41,267 bases of DNA, from NCBI GenBank assembly GCA_001799365.1, contig MGTI01000202.1, positions 191-41,457 of the forward strand. Direction: 5' to 3'. Source of the stretch: Desulfobacterales bacterium GWB2_56_26 (GTDB lineage Bacteria > Desulfobacterota > Desulfobulbia > Desulfobulbales > Desulfocapsaceae). Under the pieces are notes generated by a model. The model searched no databases. It was not told the DNA's origin and worked only from the letters and a program-made list of their open reading frames with translations. This document shows positions 23,187 to 32,204 of this stretch, piece after piece (the stretch's first letter is position 1; every line of letters begins with the position of its first letter). A program made the position numbers and the translations under genes.

Positions 23187-24536
23187 TTATACCAGACCCT
23201 GGTCGAGCATGGCATTCACTACTTTGACAAAACCGGCGATGTTCGCGCCGGCGACATAATTGCCCGGCGAGCCGTATTCCTCGGCCGCATCGAGACAGGT
23301 CTTATGGATCGATTTCATGATCTGCTTGAGCCGGGCGTCGACTTCAGCCCGCGGCCACGACAAGCGCATGGAGTTCTGGGCCATTTCCAGCCCCGATACA
23401 GCCACGCCGCCGGCGTTGGCGGCCTTACCGGGGGCAAAGAGGAGCCTGTTGTCGAGAAGAATCTCCATCGCTCCATGGGTCGTCGGCATATTCGCCCCTT
23501 CGCTGACCAGGCGCACGCCGCCCGCAACAAGGTGCCCGGCATCTTCGCCGTTGATCTCGTTCTGGGTGGCGCAGGGAAAGGCGCAGTCAGCCCGATGAGC
23601 CCAGAGCGGATTGGAGGTCAGTGCCGGATTGACGGGGGTGTAGACAGCTTCCGGATACATGGCCGCATACTCGCTGATCCGGCCCCGGCGAATATTCTTC
23701 AGCATCTTGACGTATGCCAGTTTTTCCACATCGACGCCCCGTTCATCGTAAATATAGCCCGATGAATCTGATAGGGTATGCACCGTTCCGCCAAGTTCAA
23801 GGATTTTTTCCACGGTAAACTGGGCGACGTTGCCCGACCCCGAGACCAGGCAACGCTTGCCGGTCATGGTCTCGCCTTTCGTTGCCAGCATTTCCGCGGC
23901 AAAATAGACATTGCCGTAACCGGTTGCCTCGGGGCGGACCAGGCTGCCGCCCCAGCCGAGGCTCTTGCCGGTCAGGACGCCGGTGAATTCGTTCTTCAGC
24001 TTTTTGTACATGCCGAAGAGGTAGCCGATTTCCCGCGCGCCCACCCCGATATCCCCGGCCGGCACGTCGGTGTTCGGTCCGATGTGCCGGAAGAGTTCGC
24101 ACATGAAGGACTGGCAGAAGCGCATCACCTCGTTATCCGATTTGCCCTTGGGATCGAAATCCGACCCCCCCTTGCCGCCGCCCATGGCGAGAGTGGTCAG
24201 TGAATTCTTGAACACCTGCTCAAACGCCAGGAATTTAATTATCCCGAGATTCACCGAGGCATGGAAACGCAGGCCGCCCTTGTAAGGGCCAAGCACGCTG
24301 CTCATCCCCACGCGAAAGCCCCGGTTGACATGAACCTGGCCCTCATCGTCCATCCAGGGAACCCGAAACAGGATCACCCTCTCCGGTTCGGTAATCCGCT
24401 GCAGCACGGACTGCTGCCGGTATTCCAGGTTGCGGTCCAACACCGGCTTGACACTTTTCACCACCTCTTCGACCGCCTGATGAAATTCACGTTGCTCCGG
24501 GTCCTTCTCCTTGATCCGATCGATTATCGCGTCCAC
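23187..24536 (-). CDS. gdhA: NADP-type glutamate dehydrogenase
   Basis: The 449-residue product starts at GTG 24536, with AAGGAG 7 bases upstream. It matches the hexameric GDH class: FRVPWMDDEGQVHVNRGFRV, GPYKGGLRFH, the active-site segment MGGGKGGSDFDPKGKSD with catalytic Lys, DVPAGDIGVGAREIG and the Rossmann GSGNVAQF. It interconverts glutamate with 2-oxoglutarate and ammonium. The start overlaps the end of the ATP-grasp/receiver gene by 50 bp, implying co-transcription or translational coupling. Confidence 0.97.
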   Translation of the reverse strand: MDAIIDRIKEKDPEQREFHQAVEEVVKSVKPVLDRNLEYRQQSVLQRITEPERVILFRVPWMDDEGQVHVNRGFRVGMSSVLGPYKGGLRFHASVNLGIIKFLAFEQVFKNSLTTLAMGGGKGGSDFDPKGKSDNEVMRFCQSFMCELFRHIGPNTDVPAGDIGVGAREIGYLFGMYKKLKNEFTGVLTGKSLGWGGSLVRPEATGYGNVYFAAEMLATKGETMTGKRCLVSGSGNVAQFTVEKILELGGTVHTLSDSSGYIYDERGVDVEKLAYVKMLKNIRRGRISEYAAMYPEAVYTPVNPALTSNPLWAHRADCAFPCATQNEINGEDAGHLVAGGVRLVSEGANMPTTHGAMEILLDNRLLFAPGKAANAGGVAVSGLEMAQNSMRLSWPRAEVDARLKQIMKSIHKTCLDAAEEYGSPGNYVAGANIAGFVKVVNAMLDQGLV

Positions 24537-27500
24537 TGCATTCTCCTTGTAGAATTATACTCTGGTTCCTGACATCTTTCCCTTTCAGTTTACAGACCAT
24601 TCTGCAGGGTGCGCCGCCCGCCTGCAGAATGACGCTTTCCGAATGCAAACCGTCGCATTTGAGCGTCAGCGGCGCATCCAGCCTCACCTGCCGGACATAT
24701 TCCCCCTGTTCAACCACCGATTGCCGGTCGAGCCACTGCCAATCGAGAAAATCCCGGTGCCGTCTGCCCGGTGCCCGCTCCCCGTTATCGTCGAGGGTCA
24801 GATAGGGGATGCCCAGCGAGGTGATATTCTGGAAGAAATGGGTCCCTTGGGAGGGATCGGCCCTGATCGTCTTGCCTCTCACCTCGATAATCGCCGCCAC
24901 CCCGGAGATATCCGACCACTGCACGGGAATGCCGAGCCAGGGGTCGGCGGATCCCCACCGCCCCGGGCCGACCAGCAGAAACGGCCGCTTATCCCGCCGC
25001 AGGGCGCGGTTCATCACCCCTATTTCCCGGGCCGCCTCCCGGGTCTTCGCCGGATTGAACGTCGCAGGATTAACATAGACGATATCGGCGATATCGCCGT
25101 AGGTGCCATGCCCCAGGGACCTGCCGACATAGCAAACTGCCTGGCCGATTTCGTGATCGCAGATCTCGACATCGATCAGCTCGCCGCCGGTCACCATGGG
25201 CCGAATCTGGAGAAAGTAGAACACCGATTTGGCCAGGTCCGGGTCGAGATGCACGGCGAACTCAATTTCCACCTCGCCGCCCATGCCCTCCTTGCCGATC
25301 GCCAGGAGCTCGGTGAGGATTTCGGCCAGCGGATAACCCGAATACTTGAGGATGGGGGCAAAGGTCATGATCTTCTGCCCCGGCAGGCAGGCGTCCCGGA
25401 CCCGTTCCTCCTCGGCGATGTAGGTGGAAGCCAGCATGGTCACCGGCAGTTCGTTTTCCGCCTGATGAATCTCCCGCAGAACCAGATTGGAGGTCTCGCG
25501 ATGCAGGCAACTTGAGGTCATATCGAGGGCATAAAACTGCCGCTGGCTCGTTTTGAGCATGTTCTCGACGGTTGCGAACTGCAGCAACTTCTTGGCCCGG
25601 GGCGGGGAAAACCATAAGGTTTTGCCGCCTTCCACCACCGTCTTGCCGATTCCGAGAGCGATATGAGCAACCCCCTCATCGGCCCGCATGTCCATGACGG
25701 GGTAAAAATTCCGCGACTGGGCAACACCCGATACTGCCGGATACCAGAAATCGCCATACCGCCCGCCCGCCAGTTCCTGGATGATGACCGCCATTGAATC
25801 CTCCCGACCGTGGGCGGTGGCCTTGGAAAAAGCCAGCGGACTTTCGAACCAGGTCGAGGCGTAGACCAGTTTGACGGCGCTTTCGAGCTGGGCCAGCCGC
25901 TCGTTGAAATCGGCGTGATTATTGGCGAGAAAATAGGTCGAATAGAGACCGGCGTAGGGCTTGAAATGAGCGTCTTCGAGCAGCGAAGAAGACCGGACCG
26001 ACAGCGGGTGATCGCATTTCAACAGAAAAGAGCGCAGCTCCTGCCGAAACCAGGACGGCAAAACCGCATCGAGGAAGATGTCGGCAACCTCTTCGTCGGA
26101 CATCGGTTTGTTGAAGAACAGGTTGTTCGCCTCGACAAAGGCATTGAACCCGTCGGCGGTGATGACGCAGGTCTTGGGGATGGTGATGGTATGGGAATTG
26201 AGAACGGAATTCTCCCGGTAGGATTCCTGCAGGCGGGCCCACATGAAGGCGATCCCCCGGGCCTTGCCGCCCATCGAGCCGCTGCCGATCTTGACGAAGT
26301 CCATGATATCGCTGTCGTAATCCTCGGCGGAAAACTTGACTACCACCCCCTTCTGCCTGAGTTTCCGCAGCGAATGCACCTTGTAGAGGAGATCCTCCCG
26401 AATGCTTTGCAGGTCGTCGAAATTGAGCACATAGTCCTTGTGCAGCCTACGGGCAAGCGTCACTTCGGCTCTTGCCATGACCCAGTTGGAAAAGTGGTTC
26501 CGCATAGTGTGGTATCTGAGCGATACTTCGGGGATGACGCGGAGCTGCTTTTCGAACTCGTGGAGATTGGCCGCCGAGCCGATCGCCGTCTCGTCCGGCA
26601 GGCGGAAGATGAAATCGCCGAAGCCCAGGTGTTCGAGGAAAAAGCTGTGCAGTTCCTCCTTGATCATCGGCGAGTTTTTATCGAGGAAAACCGCCGGGAT
26701 TCGCTCGGCAACCCAACGATTGTGATGTTCGTTGGAGACAACCAGCAGGGGCAGGTCGTGAATCTCGGTCCGCACGAAGCGCAGGAAATCGATGCCCGCC
26801 TCGTCGGCCATCACTCCGCCCCGCCGGAACCTGGCATCCGAAATTATCCCGAAAACGTACGGTTTGTACGCCTGGTACAACATCATCGCCTCCTCGTAGT
26901 TGGTGGCCATGAGAATGCGCGGCCTCGCCCGCATGCGCAAAAGACGATGGCGCTCGTTGAGGCTTTCATCCAGCACCGACTGGGTCTGCCGCACTACTTC
27001 GCGGTAGATGAGGGGCAGGAAAAGGGACCGGTAGAGCGGCGAATCCTCGACATAGATAAGGACGCGGACCATGGCCCGCTGGGTATCGGAGTCGACATTG
27101 TGGTGGTCCTCGACATTCTTGATGATGGCCAGCAGCAGGTCTGCCTCGCAGCACCAGATGAACGTCTTGTCCACGCCGTAGCTGTCGATTTTCTCGGGAA
27201 AGGTCGAGCGCAGATTGTGAGCGACCAGGATCACCGGCACCTGCGGCTGGATCTTCTTGATGGCCGCCCCAAGGGCAAAGGCATCCATGCCGCCCAGGTA
27301 GGGCATGGTGATGACCATGTCGAACTTTTTCAGGCCGAGGATCTCCAGGGCCTCGCCGGCGGAAGATGCCCGGGTGATTTTCGGCGGCTTGCTCAGGTTC
27401 AGGCCGTGGTATTCGTTGATCAGCCTGGTGGCGAGACTGCCGTCTTCCTCCATGATGAAGGCATCGTAGCGGCTGGAGACCAGGAGAATGTCCTGCACCT

Positions 27501-27576
27501 TGAACGGCATGAGATCGTGGAAGATCTTGAAGTGCGGATCAAAACCCAGAAGCTGCTCGCTCGCATCCTGAAACAT
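24487..27576 (-). CDS. tandem-receiver / PEP-synthase-type ATP-grasp protein
   Basis: ATG 27576 is preferred to 27675 because GGGGAAG lies just upstream. The 1029-residue product has two N-terminal receiver-like domains. The first (about 28-155) has Met91 where the phosphoacceptor Asp should be. The second (about 171-305) keeps VED (176-178), Asp247, Ser281 and Lys300. From about 428 it has the pyruvate-phosphate-dikinase N-terminal ATP-grasp domain: KIGSGSMGGKARGIAF, HPLSVRSSSLLEDAHFKPYAGLYSTYF, LQIRPM. The phosphohistidine and PEP-binding domains of PpsA/PpdK are missing. It may be a phosphotransfer or signalling protein rather than a PEP synthase. It is the penultimate gene of the nosL-gdhA run. 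Confidence 0.85.
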   Translation of the reverse strand: MFQDASEQLLGFDPHFKIFHDLMPFKVQDILLVSSRYDAFIMEEDGSLATRLINEYHGLNLSKPPKITRASSAGEALEILGLKKFDMVITMPYLGGMDAFALGAAIKKIQPQVPVILVAHNLRSTFPEKIDSYGVDKTFIWCCEADLLLAIIKNVEDHHNVDSDTQRAMVRVLIYVEDSPLYRSLFLPLIYREVVRQTQSVLDESLNERHRLLRMRARPRILMATNYEEAMMLYQAYKPYVFGIISDARFRRGGVMADEAGIDFLRFVRTEIHDLPLLVVSNEHHNRWVAERIPAVFLDKNSPMIKEELHSFFLEHLGFGDFIFRLPDETAIGSAANLHEFEKQLRVIPEVSLRYHTMRNHFSNWVMARAEVTLARRLHKDYVLNFDDLQSIREDLLYKVHSLRKLRQKGVVVKFSAEDYDSDIMDFVKIGSGSMGGKARGIAFMWARLQESYRENSVLNSHTITIPKTCVITADGFNAFVEANNLFFNKPMSDEEVADIFLDAVLPSWFRQELRSFLLKCDHPLSVRSSSLLEDAHFKPYAGLYSTYFLANNHADFNERLAQLESAVKLVYASTWFESPLAFSKATAHGREDSMAVIIQELAGGRYGDFWYPAVSGVAQSRNFYPVMDMRADEGVAHIALGIGKTVVEGGKTLWFSPPRAKKLLQFATVENMLKTSQRQFYALDMTSSCLHRETSNLVLREIHQAENELPVTMLASTYIAEEERVRDACLPGQKIMTFAPILKYSGYPLAEILTELLAIGKEGMGGEVEIEFAVHLDPDLAKSVFYFLQIRPMVTGGELIDVEICDHEIGQAVCYVGRSLGHGTYGDIADIVYVNPATFNPAKTREAAREIGVMNRALRRDKRPFLLVGPGRWGSADPWLGIPVQWSDISGVAAIIEVRGKTIRADPSQGTHFFQNITSLGIPYLTLDDNGERAPGRRHRDFLDWQWLDRQSVVEQGEYVRQVRLDAPLTLKCDGLHSESVILQAGGAPCRMVCKLKGKDVRNQSIILQGECSGRDNRSDQGEGPGAT

Positions 27577-27708
27577 CTCTTCCCCATCCCCGATTCGATC
27601 GTTGTAGAGAATCTTTTTAATACCTCCGGATCCCGGCAAAAGATCACGCCCAAGTTTTTCCCGGCATACATTCATTGTATAGCCGTTTTGCCAAAAAATA
27701 AAATGGCT

Positions 27709-28734
27709 TCACCACTCTCCGCCAGATGCGAGGTATACCGCCGGAAACCATGAGATGACAAAGAGAAAGAGGACGAGCAGGATGAGCGAGAGCCGAATGG
27801 CCCGCAGGCGGTAGGCTTCGACCGGTCTCGCCATGTCCGGCAGGAGGCCCATCGGGGCGACGGCCCCGGCGCTCATGCCGGCAAAGACCGAAGTGAAGAG
27901 CAGAAAATAGATGGGATAGCCGACGCCGTGATACTCCCTCAGGAGAATATCGAAGGGACAGCGATGGGACGGCATGGCATAGATATAGGAAGAGATCACC
28001 GCGGTAATGATCAAAAGAGAAAAGAGGAAAAAGAGCAGCCAGCCCATGGCAAGACAGATATTGCCGGACAGGTAGCGATAGGTGGTCCGGCTGCGCCCTT
28101 GCAGCTGTCCCCAGCCGCCCCAAAAAAGCAGCCCCGAATAGCCGTAGTACAGGGCCATCAGCGGCAATGCCGGCAGCGCGCCGACGAGGTTTCTGCCATC
28201 GCCGCTTACCCCGCCGAAGATCACTCCGCAGCAGGAGGTGATGATGTCGGGCTGCAGGCGACCGAGATAGGCCAGCAACAGCAGGGTATCGGCCAGCAGG
28301 TACGGGACCAGCAGCAGCAGGTAATAGAATTTCATGCGGGTGAGCGGCGTCTCTTCGGAGCGGAGATCGAGCCGGTGCATGAGGATCCAGAAACCGTACA
28401 GAAAGAGACCGAAGATCTTGACCGCAAGTGCTGGAATGCCGAAGTCGTTGGCCAGAAAAGCCCCGGTGGCACACATTGCACCCACCAGGATCTTTGAAAA
28501 GCTGTCGGCGGCCAGGACCAGCAGCAGCAGCGAAATTATCTGGAGGGCAAGACCATACTCCATCAGCATCGCCGACAGCCAGCTCTCGTTTTCCAGCCTG
28601 ATCTGCCTTGCGGTATCCGCCCCCGCATCCCAGAATCTCACGACCCGCAGCGCCGTGACGGCCGCCCGGGCGCCGAGTAGTATGGTTGCCGCGCTGCAGA
28701 CGAGGAGAGCAATGGACCAGGAGTTGAGCAGCAT
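27709..28734 (-). CDS. polytopic membrane protein of the nosL cluster
   Basis: The 341-residue product has about eight membrane helices (for example YGLALQIISLLLLVLAAD, FYYLLLLVPYLLADTLLLLAYLG, WLLFFLFSLLIITAVISSYIYAM, LSLILLVLFLFVISWFPAVYLA). A conserved-looking loop is SHRCPFDILLREYHGVGYPI, with His and Cys before helix 7. It starts 5 bp after the ABC ATPase. No family is recognised. The position suggests it completes the ABC/FtsX/NosL system, perhaps as a metal- or haem-related membrane component. Confidence 0.7.
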   Translation of the reverse strand: MLLNSWSIALLVCSAATILLGARAAVTALRVVRFWDAGADTARQIRLENESWLSAMLMEYGLALQIISLLLLVLAADSFSKILVGAMCATGAFLANDFGIPALAVKIFGLFLYGFWILMHRLDLRSEETPLTRMKFYYLLLLVPYLLADTLLLLAYLGRLQPDIITSCCGVIFGGVSGDGRNLVGALPALPLMALYYGYSGLLFWGGWGQLQGRSRTTYRYLSGNICLAMGWLLFFLFSLLIITAVISSYIYAMPSHRCPFDILLREYHGVGYPIYFLLFTSVFAGMSAGAVAPMGLLPDMARPVEAYRLRAIRLSLILLVLFLFVISWFPAVYLASGGEW

Positions 28735-28739
28735 TCGAC

Positions 28740-29429
28740 TCAGCCTCCGGCATCCGCATGGCGGATCCTGCCGTCCCGCAGGTCGACGATCCGGTCGACG
28801 CGGGGGTGGCCGGCCACCAGCGGATCGTGGGAGGAGAGGATGAGCGTCCTGCCTTCGCCCTTCAGCCCCGCTAGCAGGTCGACAATCTCCCGGGCGAGCT
28901 GGCCGTCGAGATGGGCGGTCGGTTCGTCAGCGACGACGATCGGCGGATTGTTGATCAGAGCCCTGGCGATGGCCGCCCGCTGCAGTTCGCCGCCGCTCAG
29001 CTGGCGGGCGGGGAAATGCTTGCGATGGCCGATGGCAAGTTTTGAGAGCAGCGCATCGGCCCGCTTCTCCCTCTCCCGCGGGCTCACGCCGAGCGGCAGG
29101 AGCGGCAGGGTGACGTTGTCCAGAACCGTGAGATGGCCGAGCATATTGAAATGCTGAAAGACAAAACCGATCAGCTCCCGGCGATAGCGGGTCAGAAAAT
29201 GGTCGGGCAGCCGGGAGATGCGCTTGCCGCCGATGGTAGCCCGGCCGCTGGTCGGTCCGAAGATGCAGCCGATGATCGAGAGCAGCGTCGTCTTGCCCGA
29301 TCCGCTCGGCCCCCGCAGGCAGACCATCTCGCCTTCGGCCACGGTAAGGTCGATATCGTGCAGGGCTGCCACCTCGTTTGGTTCGCCAAGGTTGTAGATT
29401 TTGTTCACCGACTCAAGCTCAATTATCAT
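28740..29429 (-). CDS. ABC transporter ATPase (LolD/MacB class) of the nosL cluster
   Basis: The 229-residue product has Walker A GPSGSGKTT (40-48), signature LSGGELQRA (144-152) and Walker B VVADEPTAHLD (165-175). This is the class that drives FtsX-type permeases. It follows the FtsX gene by 1 bp. Together with NosL and the small protein it forms a dedicated exporter or extractor, analogous in composition to NosFY-type ABC systems although the permease family differs. Confidence 0.92.
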   Translation of the reverse strand: MIIELESVNKIYNLGEPNEVAALHDIDLTVAEGEMVCLRGPSGSGKTTLLSIIGCIFGPTSGRATIGGKRISRLPDHFLTRYRRELIGFVFQHFNMLGHLTVLDNVTLPLLPLGVSPREREKRADALLSKLAIGHRKHFPARQLSGGELQRAAIARALINNPPIVVADEPTAHLDGQLAREIVDLLAGLKGEGRTLILSSHDPLVAGHPRVDRIVDLRDGRIRHADAGG

Positions 29430-29430
29430 G

Positions 29431-30618
29431 TCAGATCACCGAATCGGCCCGGACCACCGCCGCCCGCCAGGCCGGCACCGCCGTGGCGCAGAGATACGGC
29501 AGGACGGAAATCGAGAAAGTGAGCAGAAGATCGGCAAAGGCGAACTGGGGCGTAAAGGCGCCGGCCGGCCGCAGCACCGACCAGCCGAGCAGGACCTGCC
29601 GCAGGAGGGTCCCATGGAAGACGGCCACATGAATCCAGGCAAGCAGAAATCCGGTCAGGAATGCCAAGAGGGAGATGACCGCCGACTCGCAGAACCTGAG
29701 GAGGATAATATCCTCAGTCTGCCAGCCCAGAACCTTCAGGATGCCGACCTCCCGCACCTCTTCCCGGGATAGCCCGGAAGCCCGGTCCCAGGCAAAGATC
29801 GCAAAGGCCGCAAGCGCGGTCAGAAAACAGATCGCCCCGAGGCCGCTCCGCCAGGAAAAAACCACGTTATAGGTTTTGCGGATCTGGTTTCTGGTGATAA
29901 CCCTGACTCCCGGCAAGATTCCTGCGATCTTGCCGGCGATGGTGTCCAGTTCCTGCGGATTGGCCACCGTAACCAGGAGATCCGTGACAAGACCCGGTTC
30001 GATGGCGAAAAGATCCCGGGCATCCGCGAGCGTCATGAGGATGACATCCGCCGTGAGCAGATCGAGTTTCTCGGCAAAGGTCCCGACCGTCTCAAAGGAA
30101 GCCATGGACAGGTCCGGCCTGAACAATGAAAAATGGCGGCGGTCGCCAAGACCGAGTGTATCGCGGATGTCGCGGCTGACCACCACCTTGCCCCGGTCGT
30201 GGGGCAGCAGCAGGCGGCCTTCGGAGACCCCCGGCCAGCTGGCGTCGTCCCTGGCTCCTTCCGGCGGAGTGAGGCCGATCACCGTATAGTTGGCGCCAGT
30301 TGCCTCATCGAAATAGTAGCCCCAGATCCGCTCGGTAACTTTTTTCACCCCAAGGATCCCGGCCAACTTCTCCTTCGCCCCCTCGGCGATGGCCACCTGG
30401 CGGCCGGCGGACATCTGCTGCACGGTGATATCCGGGGCCGTGACCAGGATTTTTTCGGCAAGAACCGTGAGACTGCCGGTCATCAGCTGAAACGAGGCAA
30501 AGAGAAAAATCACCAGGGTGAAAAGGATGAAGATCGAACAGTTTTTGCCGAAGTTCCGCATGAGCGAACCGAGGGCATAATCGAGAATATTCAGGAAACG
30601 GCCGAAGAAGGCGCTCAT
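29431..30618 (-). CDS. FtsX-family ABC permease of the nosL cluster
   Basis: ATG 30618 is chosen because it overlaps the upstream stop as ATGA; GTG 30627 is the alternative. The 395-residue product has an N-terminal helix (NCSIFILFTLVIFLFASFQL), a periplasmic domain of about 200 residues (ITVQQMSAGRQVAIAEG onward) and three C-terminal helices with SREEVREVGILKVLGWQTEDIILLRFCESAV, the FtsX coupling region. It is distinct from the MacB-like permease at 6006. Close partners are the ATPase and the polytopic protein downstream. Confidence 0.88.
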   Translation of the reverse strand: MSAFFGRFLNILDYALGSLMRNFGKNCSIFILFTLVIFLFASFQLMTGSLTVLAEKILVTAPDITVQQMSAGRQVAIAEGAKEKLAGILGVKKVTERIWGYYFDEATGANYTVIGLTPPEGARDDASWPGVSEGRLLLPHDRGKVVVSRDIRDTLGLGDRRHFSLFRPDLSMASFETVGTFAEKLDLLTADVILMTLADARDLFAIEPGLVTDLLVTVANPQELDTIAGKIAGILPGVRVITRNQIRKTYNVVFSWRSGLGAICFLTALAAFAIFAWDRASGLSREEVREVGILKVLGWQTEDIILLRFCESAVISLLAFLTGFLLAWIHVAVFHGTLLRQVLLGWSVLRPAGAFTPQFAFADLLLTFSISVLPYLCATAVPAWRAAVVRADSVI

Positions 30619-30908
30619 GGACGGCACCCGCCCGGTGCCCAGAACAGAGTGGAGGGAAAATGATCGAGTGCCCCGGGATGATCCATCGTTACCACCACCG
30701 GATCGCTGACCGCCGGATGCCTGGTATAACGGGCCTCCGTGGATAGCGCCAGATCTGAAAGACCGAATTTTGCCGCCGCCTCCTGCATGAGACGGATGTC
30801 CGCAGCCTGTTCGCCACTGTTCTGCCCGACTCCCGGCAACCCGAACGACAGACCGTACAACAGCACATAGCCCGACAAAACCAGAATCAAGATGGAGGAA
30901 GGCCGCAT
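30615..30908 (-). CDS. small single-pass protein of the nosL cluster
   Basis: The 97-residue product has one N-terminal hydrophobic helix (SILILVLSGYVLLYGLSFGL). A short extracytoplasmic part follows, reading AAAKFGLSDLALSTEARYTRHPAVSD then HPGALDHFPSTLFWAPG. ATG 30908 lies 1 bp after the nosL stop, and its own stop overlaps the FtsX start by ATGA, so it is firmly embedded in the operon. No family is recognised. The repeated His and the ARYTRHP segment might bind metal, which is speculation. Confidence 0.7.
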   Translation of the reverse strand: MRPSSILILVLSGYVLLYGLSFGLPGVGQNSGEQAADIRLMQEAAAKFGLSDLALSTEARYTRHPAVSDPVVVTMDHPGALDHFPSTLFWAPGGCRP

Positions 30909-30909
30909 A

Positions 30910-31431
30910 TCAATTTTTTTTCCCGTGATGCATCATCCCATGGCCATGCCGCAGGGATTCGATCAACTGCGGGGTAATGTCCGGGAAAGGCAGGATCTCC
31001 CGTCCCTTGTGATCCTTCAGAAAAGTCTCGGCGGGGGATTCCTCGGCAAACGGGATCAACTCATGGCCCATGGGTCCGTACACATCGCTGCCGATCACAT
31101 AGCTCGCCCGGCGGCCGTCGATCCACTGCTGACCGTAATAATCCTTGACCCGGACCTCGCCCACCGTTACGCCCGCGGCGGCTCCGTACGACTGGGGAGA
31201 AAAAAAATAGGCCATCATATCCTTCACCCCGTCGAACGTCTCGGTCCGGCCGTCGGACAGGACGAGTTGCGTCACCCATTGGGGGTATTTCGCCACGAAC
31301 ATGCCGCAAACCGGGCACCGGGCGTCTTTAGCGATGCCGGGCTCATCCGCCCGAGCCGCAACCACCTGCCATGTCCCCAGCGCAAAAAGAGTGGAGACCC
31401 AAAAAAGAAATATCAGATTACGCACATTCAT
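30910..31431 (-). CDS. nosL: NosL-family copper-binding protein
   Basis: The 173-residue product has a signal peptide (LIFLFWVSTLFALGTWQVVAARA) and the NosL signature CPVCGMFV (Cys39, Cys42, Met44). YPQWVTQLVLSDGRTETFDGVKDMMAYF and YVIGSDVYGPMGHELIPF follow. The C-terminus is His/Met-rich (HGHGMMHHGKKN). NosL is a copper chaperone for nitrous oxide reductase, but NosL paralogues also occur beside other ABC/FtsX systems. No nosZ is present in this window. The substrate may be copper for another enzyme. Confidence 0.92.
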   Translation of the reverse strand: MNVRNLIFLFWVSTLFALGTWQVVAARADEPGIAKDARCPVCGMFVAKYPQWVTQLVLSDGRTETFDGVKDMMAYFFSPQSYGAAAGVTVGEVRVKDYYGQQWIDGRRASYVIGSDVYGPMGHELIPFAEESPAETFLKDHKGREILPFPDITPQLIESLRHGHGMMHHGKKN

Positions 31432-31468
31432 TTCTTCCTCCCCAAATTACGTATCCGCGAGCCGGATT

Positions 31469-31969
31469 CTATTGATCCAGATATTTGCCCAGGATTTCCT
31501 GCAACTCGGCCTTCCCCACGCCGCCCAGCAAGGCGGCGAGAATCTTTTGATCGGGGCTGATGAAAAGGGTCTGCGGGTAGGCCCGGATGTCGTACAGATC
31601 GGCAAGTTTTGCCTCCGCGTCCATGACTATCGGAAAATCAATCTGCATGTCTGCGGCAAACTTCTGCAAGTTCTCACGCTTTTCATAAAAGCTCCCGATA
31701 TACATAACCTGCAGCCCCTTGTCGCGGTACTTTTGGTAAAATTCCTTGAAGGCCGGGGTATCGGCCTGGCAGAAACGGCAGTTGGTTTCAAAAAAACGCA
31801 GGATCACCGGGCCTCCCCGCAGGCTGGAAAGGACAATAACACGATCATCGAGACCCTTGGCGGCAAAATCGGGCGCCGGGTCGCCCAGCCGCAAGCCCTT
31901 CGGCGTTTCCTGCGGACTGCACCCGGCAAGGATCAGGCAGAAGAGCATGACCAATAATCTTTCTTCCAT
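31469..31969 (-). CDS. TlpA/ResA-like thiol-disulfide lipoprotein
   Basis: The 166-residue product has a lipobox LILAGC and a thioredoxin-like fold of the TlpA/AhpC-TSA class: LRLGDPAPDFAAKGLDDRVIVLSSLRGG, active site ETNCRFCQAD (CxxC) and the cis-Pro segment RAYPQTLFISPD. It probably keeps cysteine pairs of NosL-type proteins reduced in the periplasm. It is the first gene of the minus-strand nosL run. Confidence 0.88.
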   Translation of the reverse strand: MEERLLVMLFCLILAGCSPQETPKGLRLGDPAPDFAAKGLDDRVIVLSSLRGGPVILRFFETNCRFCQADTPAFKEFYQKYRDKGLQVMYIGSFYEKRENLQKFAADMQIDFPIVMDAEAKLADLYDIRAYPQTLFISPDQKILAALLGGVGKAELQEILGKYLDQ

Positions 31970-32204
31970 GAGTTAGGTTCCTTTGGCTCCGACTATTTCG
32001 GCAATTGCATATGTCCTTCGCAATATGTTACACTGTGGTATATTTGTCGGGCTGGGCATATGCCGTAGACGCCCAGCAGTCTTCAGCTTCCATTCCCAGT
32101 ATGTACAATAACCTTTTGACAAACGAGAGCTAAAGCACTTTTTGCCTGACAAGTACTATTTTTACCGAAAAGAGCCACGCTCGCCTCACAGCTCGGGGAA
32201 CATC

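Noticed and set aside
25810-27753. 647-codon plus-strand frame
   Set aside because: It is antisense to the receiver/ATP-grasp gene, which has clear domain motifs. The plus-strand product has no recognisable family.
27644-28759. 371-codon minus-strand frame overlapping the polytopic membrane protein
   Set aside because: It is out of frame with the hydrophobic 341-residue product, is Arg/Pro/His-rich without family signal, and has poorer spacing to the ATPase gene.
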